64,000 bases of DNA from Gentiana macrophylla (GCA_026214975.1 CM047814.1:20235541-20299540), one strand, 5' to 3'. Positions 22,895 through 34,441 are shown, numbered from the stretch's first letter. Numbers and translations are program-made. Notes: a model not told the origin generated them from the sequence alone.

Positions 22895-24290
22895 TGAGTT
22901 GGGTTGTTGTATTGGTTCTCAAAATGCTATCATTCCAAGAGCTTTGTGTTATTGTTAGGTTACTAGCATTGTTTTCTCAATTTAAATTGCATAAAAGTGT
23001 AAAATAACGTGAGTGAACAGGATAGCTTTATTTCTCTCCTTTTTTTTTTTTTTGGTCATTTGTTTTGTTTGGTTTTGTAATTTCGGTGTGCGCAAGTACT
23101 AGAATTCACGAGCACCGCCCAATTTTGCCCTGATTTTATCTTTCTTTTGCAAATGCAGTCAGCATTGACACTAAGCAAAACATTGTCTTGCTGCTTTATG
23201 GACTGCTCAAAATCAGTAGTATTCGGTTCAAAAGAGTCTGATTATACTGCTTCGAATTTTCCATAAGCTGTCCTATAGCAATATCAAGCAACTAACTTGG
23301 ACTGCTCCTGTGGGATCTCATACTATACACGGTAACAATTAACTTGGAAATCTATCCCAATCCAATCAAACTGGGCTGCTTGGCGTCAGACTATTTAGGT
23401 TTGGCTATGGCTTTTATGTCTTGATACTTTTCTTTTGTTAGTCGTACTCACAAGTGAGGGTCAAGTGCTCTCTCAAGTACCATTGATCTTACCGTACACA
23501 CGCAATGTGTAGATGATCTAACCGTAGACTTTTTGTTTCAAAACTACGTCGTTTCGCTAGAATTATCGAAAAGCAATAACATTTGAGAGAGCACCTTGAG
23601 AGGATCCTTGCTCCCCTTTTTTGCCCATTAAAACGCTTTCGAACCCCGCAGTCACTGCAAAGTTATATATAAGTCTTCGCCATTTGTGACGATACCTTCT
23701 TGGTAATCAAGCTGACAAGTCGAGTATTAAATGAGATATATTAATTTTTAAATGAGTCAAGTTCGATTATGCATTTACGTGACTCCATCGAGCTCGAGAC
23801 CAATTTGAAGCCCAAGTTTTTTTAGTCGAGACGAGCTCAAGTCCGTGAGAGTATCACCTCTCACCCCGGGTCACTTTGGGGTGTTTGGAAGCAAACCAAA
23901 CAAATTGGATAGCTGGTTTGGTTCACGTCCAAATTATAAAAATTCATGTTAGCAACAAATGCTCAAAGAAGAAAAGTGGGGGGCATAGGGCTAATTAGCA
24001 AAATCATACACAAAAGTACACCTACCAAAATCCACCAATCCCCATTAATTAAGTCATCATAATAGCATACATAGGCAAAAGAAAAAAAAATAAAAAAAAA
24101 TAATAATGATAATTGGAACTTGTTGGTTTTGCTTGCTTGAGCATACATACTTGATGACTTTCCTAAACCAGTACCTTGCTATTGTTTCCAAATTGTGACT
24201 GCTCACAAGTACTAGATGACTCACCTTCTTTCATTGTTCCCCTAAAAGGTGTACAATGTAACTGTATGGGGGGTTATATGCAGCTGTCTG
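22895..24290. other. NOC4 3' flank and intergenic DNA
   Basis: The NOC4 3' flank holds a T15 run at 23038-23055. No coding frame is supported. A fragment with GAGTCAAG, CGAGCTCGAG and TAGTCGAGACGAGCTC at about 23705-23860 resembles the interior of the hAT-type MITE at 4601-5059 but lacks clear termini. Confidence 0.5.
23705..23870. mobile_element. Decayed hAT-type MITE fragment
   Basis: GTCGAGTATTAAATGAG, TCAAGTTCGATT, CATCGAGCTCGAGACC and TTTTAGTCGAGACGAGCTC share word order with 4870-5030 of the first hAT-type MITE. No matching ends or target duplication can be seen, so it is scored as a truncated relative. Confidence 0.4.
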
Positions 24291-24297
24291 TATAAAT
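24291..24297 (+). promoter_or_regulatory. Candidate TATA box of the reductase gene
   Basis: TATAAAT lies 93 bp before the ATG at 24384, giving a short leader of about 60 bp. Position and sequence fit a plant TATA box. Confidence 0.45.
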
Positions 24298-24383
24298 GCA
24301 GAGTGGTCTTTAAGAGAGCTCTCCGTACACCGACATTTCAGGGATAAAAAGGGTTATATATCTTAAATAACAAAGAAGCAGTG

Positions 24384-26532
24384 ATGGAGCAAAATCATGA
24401 ACTGAACAAGGGTAAAGTATGTGTTACAGGTGCTACAGGATTCCTTGCTTCTTGGCTCATCAAGAGACTACTACTTTCCGGCTATCATGTAATCGGAACC
24501 GTCAGAGACCCCGGTAAAATTGCCTGCTTTTCTCTTGTTCGTTTAAAAAAAAAACCCGGGAAAAAAATGATTGTTAGCACAACATTGTATCACTAAACAC
24601 CTGTATACCACCATTCATAAGTGTGGGTTGAGACTTGAGACTGATCGATTGTGGGTCCCACTCATTTTTCTAATGAATAAACAAACACCTTTAATAGATG
24701 CTTTATCAACATTATATTGGGAGGGGAACTTTGCATACTTAAACATATATATATATATATATACCTGGAAAACGCAGGAGATACAAGGAAGGTTGAACAT
24801 CTATGGAGACTGGAAGGGTCAAAAGAGAGACTCCGGCTAGTAAAGGCTCAACTCTTGGAGGAAGGTAGCTTCGATGCTGCAATCAGAGGCTGTGAAGGAG
24901 TCTTTCACACTGCTTCTCCTGTTCTCGGAAGGCCAACATCCCGACCAAAGGCATGTGTAATGTTACTTAGTTAACCACTTTCTAAGTCAAAACATGGTTT
25001 CTTTACCTCTGTATATAATTCTCTTGTGTTTAACCATTATCTGAAACACATCGGTCTTTTCTGCCAAAGCATGTAATAATATACACTATGATTAGTAGGC
25101 AGAAATTTTGCAACCAGCTATTGAGGGGACATTGAATGTGCTGCGCTCATGCAAGAACAACCCACAACTGAAGCGTGTGGTTCTTACTTCATCTTCCTCG
25201 ACTGTCCGGGCAAGAGATGATTTTGATCCAAACGTGCCATTGGACGAGTCATCTTGGGGCTCTGAATCACTCTGCGAGAAACTGCAGGTACTACCAACAA
25301 CTTCCTCTACATAATTTTCATCTATGAAATCCATGAATATCATACTAGGTTTATTTTTATCTTTTAACCATTCGTAATGGTTTGTTCATTTCATTTTAAC
25401 ATGTTGGGCAAAGATCTGGTATGTTCTGTCTAAAATCTTAGCAGAGAAAAGGCGGCCTGGGCATTCTGTGTAGAAAACAAGATTGATCTGGTCACTGTTT
25501 TACCTGCTTTTGTTATTGGACCTAGCTTGCCACCTCATTTGTGCTCCACAGCTTCTGATGTCCTTGGCTTACTTAAAGGTTACTACTTCAATACCGATTC
25601 ACTATACTCTACTTGCTTTAGAACTAAAAGAATACAATAGCGGTAAATACTTTTATGCCCGTGTTTTTACATATGTTGGGAGGACCTCAGACCCGTGGTT
25701 TCACAGAAAGGAATGTGTTTTCCGCCGGTTAAAGATGCTGGTGTACATTGTACACAAACACAGTGGGTGAGTGTTTTTGGTGTTGTAGCACTCGAGCATC
25801 AATTTTGACCAGAATTATATTCAACCCTTTCTGTGAAACCACTTGGGAGCAAAATATACATAGCTCAACATATGTCAAACCACAGGAAGACAGACAAAAG
25901 TCATTTACCCCAAAACAGTAAGTGGTAAACTAATAAAATAGTAAAAGCTTCATCTAATGCTGTGTGGTGATTACCTACTGCCAGGGGAAACAGAGAAATT
26001 TGATTGGCATGGAAGAATGGGATACGTCCATATTGATGACGTTGCCCTCTGCCATATCCTTGTTTACGAGCATAAAGAGGCAGAAGGACGTTATCTGTGT
26101 AGCTCAACTGTTCTAGACAATCATCAACTTGCTTCCATTCTCTCCGCACGTTATCCATTGTTTCCCATCCCCAAAAGGTAACTCGTTCATAACGGACTAG
26201 TGCTATTGTCATAACATTGTCTCACTACACACTTTCAGACGATTGACTAAGGTGGGACCTAATGTGCCACTGCACACTTTTCCCACCAATATCAATGTAG
26301 TGACACAATGTTGTTGCAGTATCACTTTTCTCATCATCCTTAATTAAGCTACTAAACAGCTAGCGATTTACATTACGTTTCCAGGTTTAAGATGCTGGAC
26401 AGGCCGCACTATGATCTGGATACAACCAAGTTGCGGAGATTAGGATTCAAATTCAAGTTCATTGAAGAAATGTTTGATGATTGCATTACGTCACTGCTCC
26501 AGCAAGGACATCTTTCTCTACCCTCTGATTAG
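24384..26532 (+). CDS. NADPH-dependent CCR/DFR/TKPR-family reductase
   Basis: Six exons: 24384-24513, 24778-24950, 25099-25287, 25414-25578, 25985-26177, 26385-26532; about 328 aa, the usual family length. The N-terminal [20 protein letters not shown] is the NADPH-binding Rossmann motif, with GTVRDP after it. [17 protein letters not shown] and [12 protein letters not shown] follow. Exon 4 has the catalytic YxxxK as WYVLSK, then [11 protein letters not shown]. Exon 5 has [12 protein letters not shown] and exon 6 LRRLGFKFK...EEMFDDCI. These are extended short-chain dehydrogenases reducing CoA esters, flavanonols or polyketide pyrones; the substrate cannot be told, and TKPR2 or CCR-like are equal guesses. 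Oddities: intron 2 has a GC donor (AAAG/GCATGT, GC-AG), and exon 4 is out of frame just after [11 protein letters not shown] (25446-25452; net +2 or -1). It is either a pseudogene or carries an assembly error. Introns 4 and 5 hold inverted-repeat elements. Confidence 0.8.
25667..25877. mobile_element. Foldback element in reductase intron 4
   Basis: ACATATGTTG (25669-25678) pairs with CAACATATGT (25866-25875), and GTGGTTTCACAGAAAGG near 25697 pairs with CCTTTCTGTGAAACCAC near 25827. A 211-bp hairpin with an unpaired loop results. It looks like a small non-autonomous inverted-repeat element; no target duplication was seen. Confidence 0.55.
26213..26312. mobile_element. 100-bp MITE in reductase intron 5
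   Basis: AACATTGTCTCACTACA at 26213-26229 is inverted as TGTAGTGACACAATGTT at 26296-26312, a 17-bp repeat with one mismatch. Exactly 100 bp, non-coding, within the last intron. Confidence 0.65.
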
Positions 26533-26809
26533 TTGTTTGTTCTCCAATTCAACACCCCCCCCTTTCTCTTTATAGTTTAAATAAAATTAATAATAGTTAA
26601 AGCCAGTAAAACATACCGAATCCAAGTATTTTCATTCAAGACTTCCGTTTTATAGAGCTTATTGTAAGTCCAGGGGTTGGTTAGGCTACTTTGTTACATT
26701 ATACAACTATGGAAACTCACAATGTAACAAGGTCCAAAATCCACTCAATTATTATGATCAGTTTATTTCGTTTTTTTTTTCTTCTAAACTGCATTTACAA
26801 AAGAACAGC
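26533..26809. other. Convergent intergenic spacer
   Basis: 277 bp holding the 3' ends of two convergent genes. An ATAAAATTAATAATAG tract near 26580 and T-rich DNA near 26770 (A-rich on the minus strand) could serve polyadenylation of the + and - transcripts. Close spacing allows overlapping 3' UTRs. Confidence 0.45.
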
Positions 26810-29330
26810 TTAAACCTTTTGAATCCCTGAGCTATTTGTTGTTCTGGCATTCTCAACCTGGAAACTGATGCTCTGGTCTTTCCATACTTCCTTATCAAGA
26901 TGCGTTTCATAAAAGGTCACATATCCACTTTTCTGCACAGTAACCATCGAGGTACTTCTTGTACCACAACGTCCCTGCATTTCATTTCAAAGAAGAACTA
27001 CTAAGATATTGATTACAAACCCGCCCCACAAGATGAGTAAGAGGCGCAATAAATGCGAAAAAAATATTAAGGTACAACCATTGTACCAAATGGATGAACA
27101 TCATAATAAAATAACCATTTTTATTCTCTTTTCTCAATAAACATTAGTAATAACTAATAACACACAAAAAGGGTAGAAACAGAGAGACGGAGAGGGAGAG
27201 ACTACCATTGGAGTGTCAAAATCAACAAATATGGAACTCAATTGGTGCTCCCATTCCACAGGATAAATGGGCGGCAGCTTGCTTTCATCATCATCTTTAG
27301 TAGTATCCCTCATTAACTTGTCAGGCAACTCTTTTAAGGGAATCTCTTCACCGCATTCTTCTAAAACAGCCTTGACACTTCTTTCTAATCGTTGGGACTG
27401 CAGTGACATTAACTCATTAGAAGAAAGGATTATAAAGTTTATTAAATTGAAGAGTTATCACTTATCGCAGCACCACTAATAAGATATAATACATGCAAAT
27501 GCTGATAGGACAAACGCCATAGCATGCTTTCATGCCTGAAACCATCCACCCACCATAAATGTATAGACGACATAACATATGCCTACCCACAAAAAAAAGG
27601 AATAATTAAGCTACAAAAGTGTTCAGAAACAAGACAACTCCAGATTACAGTCTCAACCTTGAATATACTTGTGGGACAAGAAGAAACACATGGACCACAT
27701 CTTGTTGAAGTCTATTGAAAATTATTATTCAATTATTAGATCCCGAGTAATAATAGAAACCATGTGAAACTTTTCGCTAACGTTCTCTTGATTTTGTAAT
27801 GACATCAGTCACTCAAACTTACCTCTCTGTTCCCCATTAAATGTAATTAGTTGTTTGAATGGAGGACATGCTAATAAAAAAACCATGCTTACAAATCCCT
27901 TTCATGTTCCACATTGCTGCACTAATTCTTTGTTTAACCTGAAACCGAAACCTTGAGAGTTGACACTCTTTCCCAACACTCGACATGTTAATGTGCTTAG
28001 TTTTGTCACAATTATACCAACAGAAGTCCTAAATACCTAATCTATGGCATGCAGCTCCAACTACAAAATGGGAAAGAAAATCACGGGAAAAACCCAACAT
28101 GAAGGAGAAGAAAACATAATGGAATCCTTATGAGAATGTTGAAAGGAAACGGGAAAGGACATAAGTTGAACGAGGTAGTCCCAAATTGTTCTTAACAGAA
28201 GTTACTCATTCGAACTAATCAATAATTCATCACCCTTAACCAATGCTATCAAGCAATCAATAAATTAAGAACAACTGATTACGCATACACTTTAGTATAC
28301 ACCTTCGGTAAGGGCACGTGTAATACATCCGTTAAAAAGCATGATTATCCTCACCAGTCCCCATTTTGAAAACATTAACTGTACTTTGATCAAGAAACCT
28401 AAGCAATATCTCACCTTGGGCCATGGAGTATCAAGTGTGGCATTCGACAACACGTGAACACCAGGAGAAACTTGTGTTGCAGTTGTGCCAGCGCCTTTTG
28501 GCCGGTTGGTTATATATTCCATTGAAAGAGAACATAGATCAGCAACAATTAAATTAAACCCCTCATAGTCCTCTGCTTCTAGCATTAGTTCCTCAGCAAA
28601 ATCTTCGGGACTTTTCTTGCTCTGCACAGATTAAAAAAATATAAATCTCTAGGTTCATATCATATAATTTTGTTCACAACCCAAAAAAACAACACGAATT
28701 TCCACACAGTTAAAATATAGAGCAGATGACAAGCCTAAACAGGAAAAACTGTATAAGGAACAAATGGAACAGTGATATATGTAAAAAAAAATGACATTAA
28801 AAATTCTCTTTTTAGCCAGTTTGAACATGAATCATTTGGGTATCATAAATAAAACAACTTTATTCATCTTTACTCAGGTTATGTTATCATCCCTTGTTTT
28901 TAGCTCCACAGTAATTAACATCAACTATATTCCTCAATCAGCTATATTCCATATAGTAAAAACAACATCTTAATCAAAATTTATTCATCAAGTCAGAATA
29001 AAAAAGAATTTAAGAAAAACACGCAAGAGGTTTAGTTACCTTAAGGAAGCGAACAGGGAGGTATCCTCTGCTTTTGGGTTTTTGCTGGGACTCAGACGGT
29101 AAACGGACCTCCCGAACGTTGGTGAGAAAAGCGAGCCTTCCGTCCTTGGAACAAGCCAGCCAAGTACCGCCGGCGAGGGCATCTCTTCCGCCGAGTATGG
29201 TCTGAGGAGCATCATCGGATTCCCACCAAGAAAGAGGATCAGTTGGGCGATTGTGATATTCGTCCCTGTTCAGAAGCAAGATGAATGAGTACACTGGATG
29301 AGCTTTCCAAATGAACACTGCGATGCACAT
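26810..29330 (-). CDS. TANGO2: TANGO2 / NRDE-family protein
   Basis: Four exons, all phase 0, on the minus strand: 29330-29040, 28621-28415, 27397-27206, 26974-26810, totalling 284 codons plus stop, close to the usual TANGO2 length of about 275. The protein starts MCIAVF and carries the diagnostic LNRDEYHNRP (residues 20-29), then GGRDALAGGTWLA and FLTNVRE. Later come EGFNLIVADL, VHVLSNATLDTPWPK and the C-terminal GRCGTRSTSMVTV. The Cys at position 2 with the NRDE motif is the family signature and suggests N-terminal Cys exposure. In animals the protein affects Golgi/ER organisation and mitochondrial lipid and CoA metabolism; the plant role is not established. I chose ATG 29330 because the Cys follows Met; an upstream in-frame Met at 29390 would hide it. 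Its 3' end converges with the reductase, 277 bp away. Confidence 0.92.
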
Positions 29331-29480
29331 TTTTGTCTTTTTACTTTGTTTCTTCAAATTCATGTTCCACTCCATGATATAGCAGCACAACCGTAGTTGT
29401 TGACTTTATTTTTTCTCATGGATTACAGGCTGATGACATGTGGCAAATCAAATTGGAGGAAAATTATATAGAAGAACTAT

Positions 29481-29827
29481 GCTAAATTACAATTTTGGTT
29501 CTCTAATTAGACACGTTTTTCGATTTTGGTCATGTTTTTTCTTCGGTGATAATTTTAATCCTGTAAATAATGCTTTTTTGCAAAAAATAGTCACGAACAG
29601 CGGAAAGACCACCTCACAAGACTAAAATTGGTCTTTTCTCACGACAAATTTTAAATCTCAGAAATGGTCTTTCCGCGCGACAATTTTAGTCACAGTAAGT
29701 GGTCTTTTTCCGTGCTCACAACTATTTTTGCAAAAAAGACCACTTACAGTGACTAAAATTGTCGCCGAGAAAAGCAGGACCAAAATCGAAAACGCTGTCT
29801 GGTTAGAAACCAAAATTGTAATTTAGC
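29481..29827. mobile_element. Foldback/MITE element upstream of TANGO2
   Basis: GCTAAATTACAATTTTGGTT at 29481-29500 is repeated inverted at 29808-29827. Inner blocks also pair: CGATTTTGGTC near 29520 with GACCAAAATCG near 29779, and TTTTTGCAAAAAATAG near 29575 with CTATTTTTGCAAAAAAG near 29731. The whole 347 bp can fold into one hairpin. It lies about 150 bp upstream of the TANGO2 start, in its likely promoter region. Confidence 0.7.
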
Positions 29828-30630
29828 CCTGATAAGTTGAGCCTTTTGTTAAAAGTGTCCCCACATTTAAACTTGTGGTTGTTTCACCCACCATATTAAG
29901 AGATTGACTTCCCTCACCTCACAACCTAGGTTTTGAGGATGAGGTCCCTCCTCTTATATGGGCTTGGGCCTATGTTTTCCACAAGCACACAATCGAAACG
30001 ATATGTATATTGTTTTATTATTAAAACTAGATGTTTTATTATTAAAACTAGATGCCCCCGTAAGGTCCCGAATTTATATATAGCATTGTTTTTAGCAGTG
30101 TGGACGAACAATGCAAGTCCGTGGTAAGGTCCTCGGTATATAGATATTGCTTGAAATTGAATATTGAAACATAAGCTATAAAAATCGGTTTGGGTAAATA
30201 TATTTTAGATATGACTCAACAAGAGTAGACTTAACAATGGTTCCGGTTTCTCAGAAAAAAAAACAATGGTTCCGGCACCACAATTACTCCCGGCACCCAA
30301 TAAATTACTTTTGGGACTACATTGAATAATTTTATTATTTTTTTACTTCAAGACCACACAAAAAATGACGCAATTACTGCTTATACCACAAATTTTAAAG
30401 AATACAATCAAGTCTTTTGCTAATAAAAATAGAGAGATTGAGGGAAAAGTCTTTTTTAATTACAAAATGAATAAATAAGACACACTCCTATTTTTTGTTG
30501 CAAAAAGGATAAAAAAAATTTCAGACGAACAAAAATACCCCTTTAATAACAGTCGCGTTGGGTTTGGGCCGTTTGACACGCTGGGTAAGGTTTGGTACAT
30601 GCTTGACTTTTGTTTTATTTGTTTTTTTTT
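29828..30630. other. Intergenic, no gene recognised
   Basis: AT-rich DNA with a short tandem duplication of TTTTATTATTAAAACTAGATG at about 30010-30055. No supported coding frame. Confidence 0.5.
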
Positions 30631-30634
30631 CAAA

Positions 30635-30915
30635 CACTCGTAACTTTTGATTTATAACTCCGATCATCGAAAAATTTTCACCAAAATTCATTTTTTTTTG
30701 CTCTTTAATTTGAGCCCAAATACGATACCCTTCCGACGTAAATTTTGAAAGCCGAAAAAAATTTGCATTAACGAGAGCGTTTTTCTTATAAACGACCGTA
30801 ACTTTTGATTTAGAACACCGATCACCAAAATTATTTCACCAAAGTTCATTTTTTTAATCTTCATTTTGAGACCTTATTTGATACCTTTTTGACGTAGTAT
30901 TTGAAAGCCGAATTT
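30635..30915. repeat. Tandem pair of a dispersed repeat
   Basis: Two copies of about 125-140 bp, each with CGTAACTTTTGATTTA, A(C/A)TCCGATCA, TTTCACCAAA(A/G)TTCATTTTTTT and TTTGAAAGCCGAA in order. The same word order appears at 6390-6545. The role and class are unknown. Confidence 0.6.
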
Positions 30916-30965
30916 AATCGCAGCATTTACACTAACACATCAGTAAACAATATCGATGACGTGAC

Positions 30966-31926
30966 GATGATCGATGAAATGTCGTCGCCCTTTAAGGCTT
31001 AATTCAAGTGACTACTTCAAGACACACATATCTGGCTCATATATGGCTCATTTAAGGCTTAATTCAATGGATAAAGATGGAATATAATACCTTAAAAAAG
31101 AAATAGAAGAAAGAAGAATTTATAGATTGAGATTGAGTAACTCAAGAGAGTGAAAGGATAGGTGCCAATGAAATGAGTCAATTGAGAGACATAATGTATT
31201 TTGATGACTAGAAAGAATTAAGAAAATATGTGTAGAGAGATCGGAAGCCGGAGATGCTAGAAAGAAAGAAGAGAAAAAGAAATAGTTTGGGGGACTATCA
31301 CTAAGTAAGTGATTGAATTGTCCGTTTTTGTTTTTAAGAGAGAGAGGAAAAGACAGAACCACGTATTGTTGGGGTTTGAAAGATAAATAATGTCAAGAAT
31401 TGAAAGATTTTTTTATTAGCAGTATACATTATATAAGATTTTTGCTCCTGATACAATAGATAGCAACAAAAACATTAGCCCACAAACATGGTACTGTGGT
31501 AACCATGATACAATTACACTATTGAGATGAATATCATAGAAATTTCTTGCTGATGTAACGTTGTGTGAAACAGCACCAACAGTTACAAAAACAGACTTGG
31601 GAATCCCAGTTGCACGTAAAAGCAATAAATTGTGAAATTAATGGTCAGTTCATCAATGGTAGAAATAGTAACATTGGAAAATGATATAACCAAATTCAGG
31701 AACTCTTAATACTATTATTATTTTTGTTCAAAGTGAAATGAAATAGAAACTCAAGGCTCATATCATATCCGCTCATATAAGGCTCACAATATCACTAACA
31801 AAGATCATATAAGGCACACACGATGATCGAGAATAATAATATCGATTAGTATTAGTATCGATGATCGATGAAACAATGATCGTGCTCATTTAAGGCTTAA
31901 TTCAAGTGACTACTTCAAGGCACACA
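30966..31926. repeat. Direct repeats flanking a 0.9-kb segment
   Basis: GATGATCGATGAAA followed by TTTAAGGCTTAATTCAAGTG and ACTACTTCAAG(A/G)CACACA occurs at 30966-31028 and again at 31859-31926. Words GGCTCATAT and AAGGC also repeat around both. The intervening DNA contains the acyl-AMP ligase fragment. Confidence 0.6.
31416..31625 (-). pseudogene. Fragment of an acyl-activating (FAAL-like) AMP ligase
   Basis: The minus-strand frame contains GAVSHNV, then IVSWLPQYH, CGLMFLLLS and VSGAK. The order HGxxxHNV...VSWLPQYHDMGL...VSG is typical of fatty-acyl-AMP ligase-type adenylate-forming enzymes just after their P-loop motif. The residues after QYH (VCGL rather than DMGL) are altered, and the segment is about 60 residues of a domain that is normally over 500. 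No other exon is nearby, so it is a broken fragment, possibly captured by a transposon. The bordering direct repeats fit that idea. Confidence 0.45.
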
Positions 31927-32204
31927 AGAAGATTCCAGTCATTCTCTGGATTCTGGTGCAATGTTTAAGTGAATCATTATATGATCAACAAAAAGTGAAA
32001 CACCAGCAAATTTCTTAACACAAAGATTGAGGCTGTTTTGGTTATAGTCAAATTGTTCTAAACATTAGGCAAGACAGACTCTTAACAAATAGGTAGGTGA
32101 TTTTTTAGATAATTAAACAGAATCTGATGATACAAAAATATAACATGGAACAATGTCCATAACCCACAAAATTGAGAGAGACTATATATATAGCTAAGAC
32201 AACC

Positions 32205-32565
32205 ATCCACATTTGACACTAAGCATTCTAATTCGAACAAACAATCGTTAAAAACACAACGATCCACATTTGACAAACAGAAGCTTACAAATGCTACTAG
32301 AAGCACTTTAATCCAAAGAAACAAACCTTCAAAAATACAACCATCAACATTTGACCAAAGAAGAAGCTTACGTAAATGCTACTGTAAGAATTCTAATTCA
32401 ACAAAGAAGCATTAAAAAACACAACCATCCACATTTGACCTGCAAGAAGCTTACAAAAATGCAACCAGAAACACCTTAATCCAGTAAACAAAGCCTTGAA
32501 AAATACAACCATCAACATTTGACAAGCAGCAAGCTTACAGAAACGCTACTAGAAGCATTTTGTAA
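32205..32565. repeat. Minisatellite with about 80-bp units
   Basis: About four to five degenerate copies of a unit running AACCATC(C/A)ACATTTGAC, (A)GAAGCTTAC, AAATGCTACTAGAAGCA, TTAATCCA, AACAAAC. Copies start near 32205, 32255, 32335, 32415 and 32495 with indels. It directly precedes the coiled-coil frame at 32590. Confidence 0.65.
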
Positions 32566-32589
32566 TGTTCCAATAGATTTGAGGAGAAA

Positions 32590-32950
32590 TTGAAGAATTT
32601 GGAAGCTCAAATAGCTGAGCTGAAGAAATTGAAGGAGAATTCCAGTTTCAATAAAGTTTCGAAGAAATTGTGGAAATGTTCCAGTTTATCATCATCAAAT
32701 GCTCAAGCTATTTACGAAATTGCAGCTTCAAATTCGAAATCGAAGATAGAAGAACAAGGAATCGAGATTGAACAGCCGAGACATTCTCATTGCGATTCAA
32801 AGGAATTTTTGAGACCTCTGATTCAGTAATGAGCTTAAGATCTCGAGTTCCTAGAGTTCCGAAACCTCCGCCTCGTCCTAGGGTTTGCAGGCTTCAAATT
32901 GATAAAGGAGACAAAGAAGAAAGAGTGGGCAAGGAAGAAGAAACAACGTG
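32590..32950 (+). pseudogene. Coiled-coil gene fragment with proline-rich tail
   Basis: The frame 32590-32829 encodes a lysine-rich helix (EAQIAELKKLKEN) and a serine-rich stretch, 79 aa. A second frame, overlapping the stop by one base (ATG at 32829), adds SRVPRVPKPPPRPRV and a charged end, 41 aa. Together they look like one exon broken by a single frame change. Coiled coil followed by RVPKPPPRP recalls short CHUP1-like actin-associated plant proteins, but this is a weak resemblance and no larger domain is present. It may be a relic exon. Confidence 0.25.
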
Positions 32951-33119
32951 TTGAAGATAAAGGTAATTTAGTCCGACTGAAATTATTTGTCCTTATTGCA
33001 ACTAAAAAAAAATGTGTGGATTAATGCTTAATTAAGAGGGGAAAAGTGGACTTATACCTAATTTTCTGATAAAAATAAACCAATTTAATAATTTATCTAT
33101 TACAATAATCATCATCAAC

Positions 33120-33480
33120 ACCATCCACCTCCACCACCATCTTCTTCATCCCTTCCACCTTCCACCTTCCATAATCAAACACCTCACACCCTCATCTCCA
33201 TCCTACACACTAAAACCGCCACAGATCCCACTCACTTCTACCCCTTCATCTGAAAAACAAAACCCATCATCCCTGCCGGAAAACGCAGCTTCTCCCTCTC
33301 CCACCGGAAAATCACAGCTACCCTCCTCCATTCCCTACCCCTTCATCTGAAAAACGAAACCCATCATCAAAATCGCAGCTTCTCCCCTTCCCACCAGAAA
33401 ATTGCAACTCCTTCCCTCCCATCAAAAATTGTAGCTCCTCCACTACCATCGGAAAATTGCAGAGGGGTCTTTTCTTCCGG
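33120..33480. repeat. Pyrimidine-rich minisatellite
   Basis: CCACCTCCACCACC runs are followed by imperfect tandem units: CTACCCCTTCATCTGAAAAAC(A/G)AAACCCATCATC at about 33238 and 33336, and CCACC(G/A)GAAAATTGCAGCTCC-type words repeated five times to about 33465. No coding evidence on either strand. Confidence 0.55.
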
Positions 33481-34015
33481 CGGTTGATTTCATCACACAC
33501 AAAAATTGCTCCTTCGATTTGCAGCAGTTTGGTTTCATATAAATATTGCAACAGGTTGGTTTCATAAAAAAGAAAAAGAAAATGGCAAGTTGGGGAAAGG
33601 GGACTGCAAATTTGAATTTTTTGGGGGATGGGGACGATTTGCAGGTGATGGGAGTCAACTTTACTGTACTTTGGTGCACAATTTAACCCCCGTTTATTAC
33701 TTTATTGGCATGTTTTTGGTAGATATAGACCTGTTTAAGAGTAATATCGAGAGTTATATGCACGGGGAGTTAAACTGTCATAACGATAGTAAACTCCGCC
33801 TTTGTGACGATATTTGGCTCTTTTCCGAGCACTTTTGTCTTGCGGAATTACGCGTGGTGTTTGTTCGTACATGTTATTGCAGGACTTAGGTGACTCGAGA
33901 ACCCGGAAGGCGATGTTTTGGAATGAGTAACTTGATCATGGCACGAAAGTAGCATAAAAGTGAAGAAAAGTCAAGTTTGGAGCAAAATCAGGGCAAAATG
34001 GCGTTTGCCCTACCT

Positions 34016-34441
34016 CAAACTGGCGTTTGACTCAAGCCTACCTCAAACTAGCGTTTGGCGGTCCAAACGGCATTTTGACGTAAGAGCACTTGATATCGAA
34101 AAGTTGGGTTTTCAGGCAAACTAGCGTCCAAATCACCTCAAACTGGCGTTTGTGTGGGTTCAGTTCGAATCAAGAAAGCTCATACAAGGCAAACTGGCAT
34201 TTGGCCAATGCAAACCCTAGTTTGGCCCCGACATGCCTGACCGTTAATCTTTACTTTGACCCATCTTGGAGGCATTTTCTGGTCAAGCCGTCTTCATAAA
34301 AGTTGTAGGTAGTTGAACGAGCTTTCCAACGCATCTTGAATCGTTCAAATCGGAGCTCTGCACAGAAAGTTATCACCAATTTACTGAAGCCAAGTCAAGT
34401 TGGGCCAAACTAGCGTTTGAAAGGACCCAAACTGGCGTTTG
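34016..34441. repeat. CAAAC-N4-GTTTG quasi-palindrome array in LTR
   Basis: CAAACT(G/A)GCGTTTG occurs perfectly at 34016-34029, 34044-34057, 34139-34152, 34406-34419 and 34428-34441. Degenerate versions lie near 34000, 34070, 34117, 34195 and 34212. Each is a 5-bp inverted repeat around TGGC or TAGC, with CCTACCT or GACC between copies. Confidence 0.85.
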
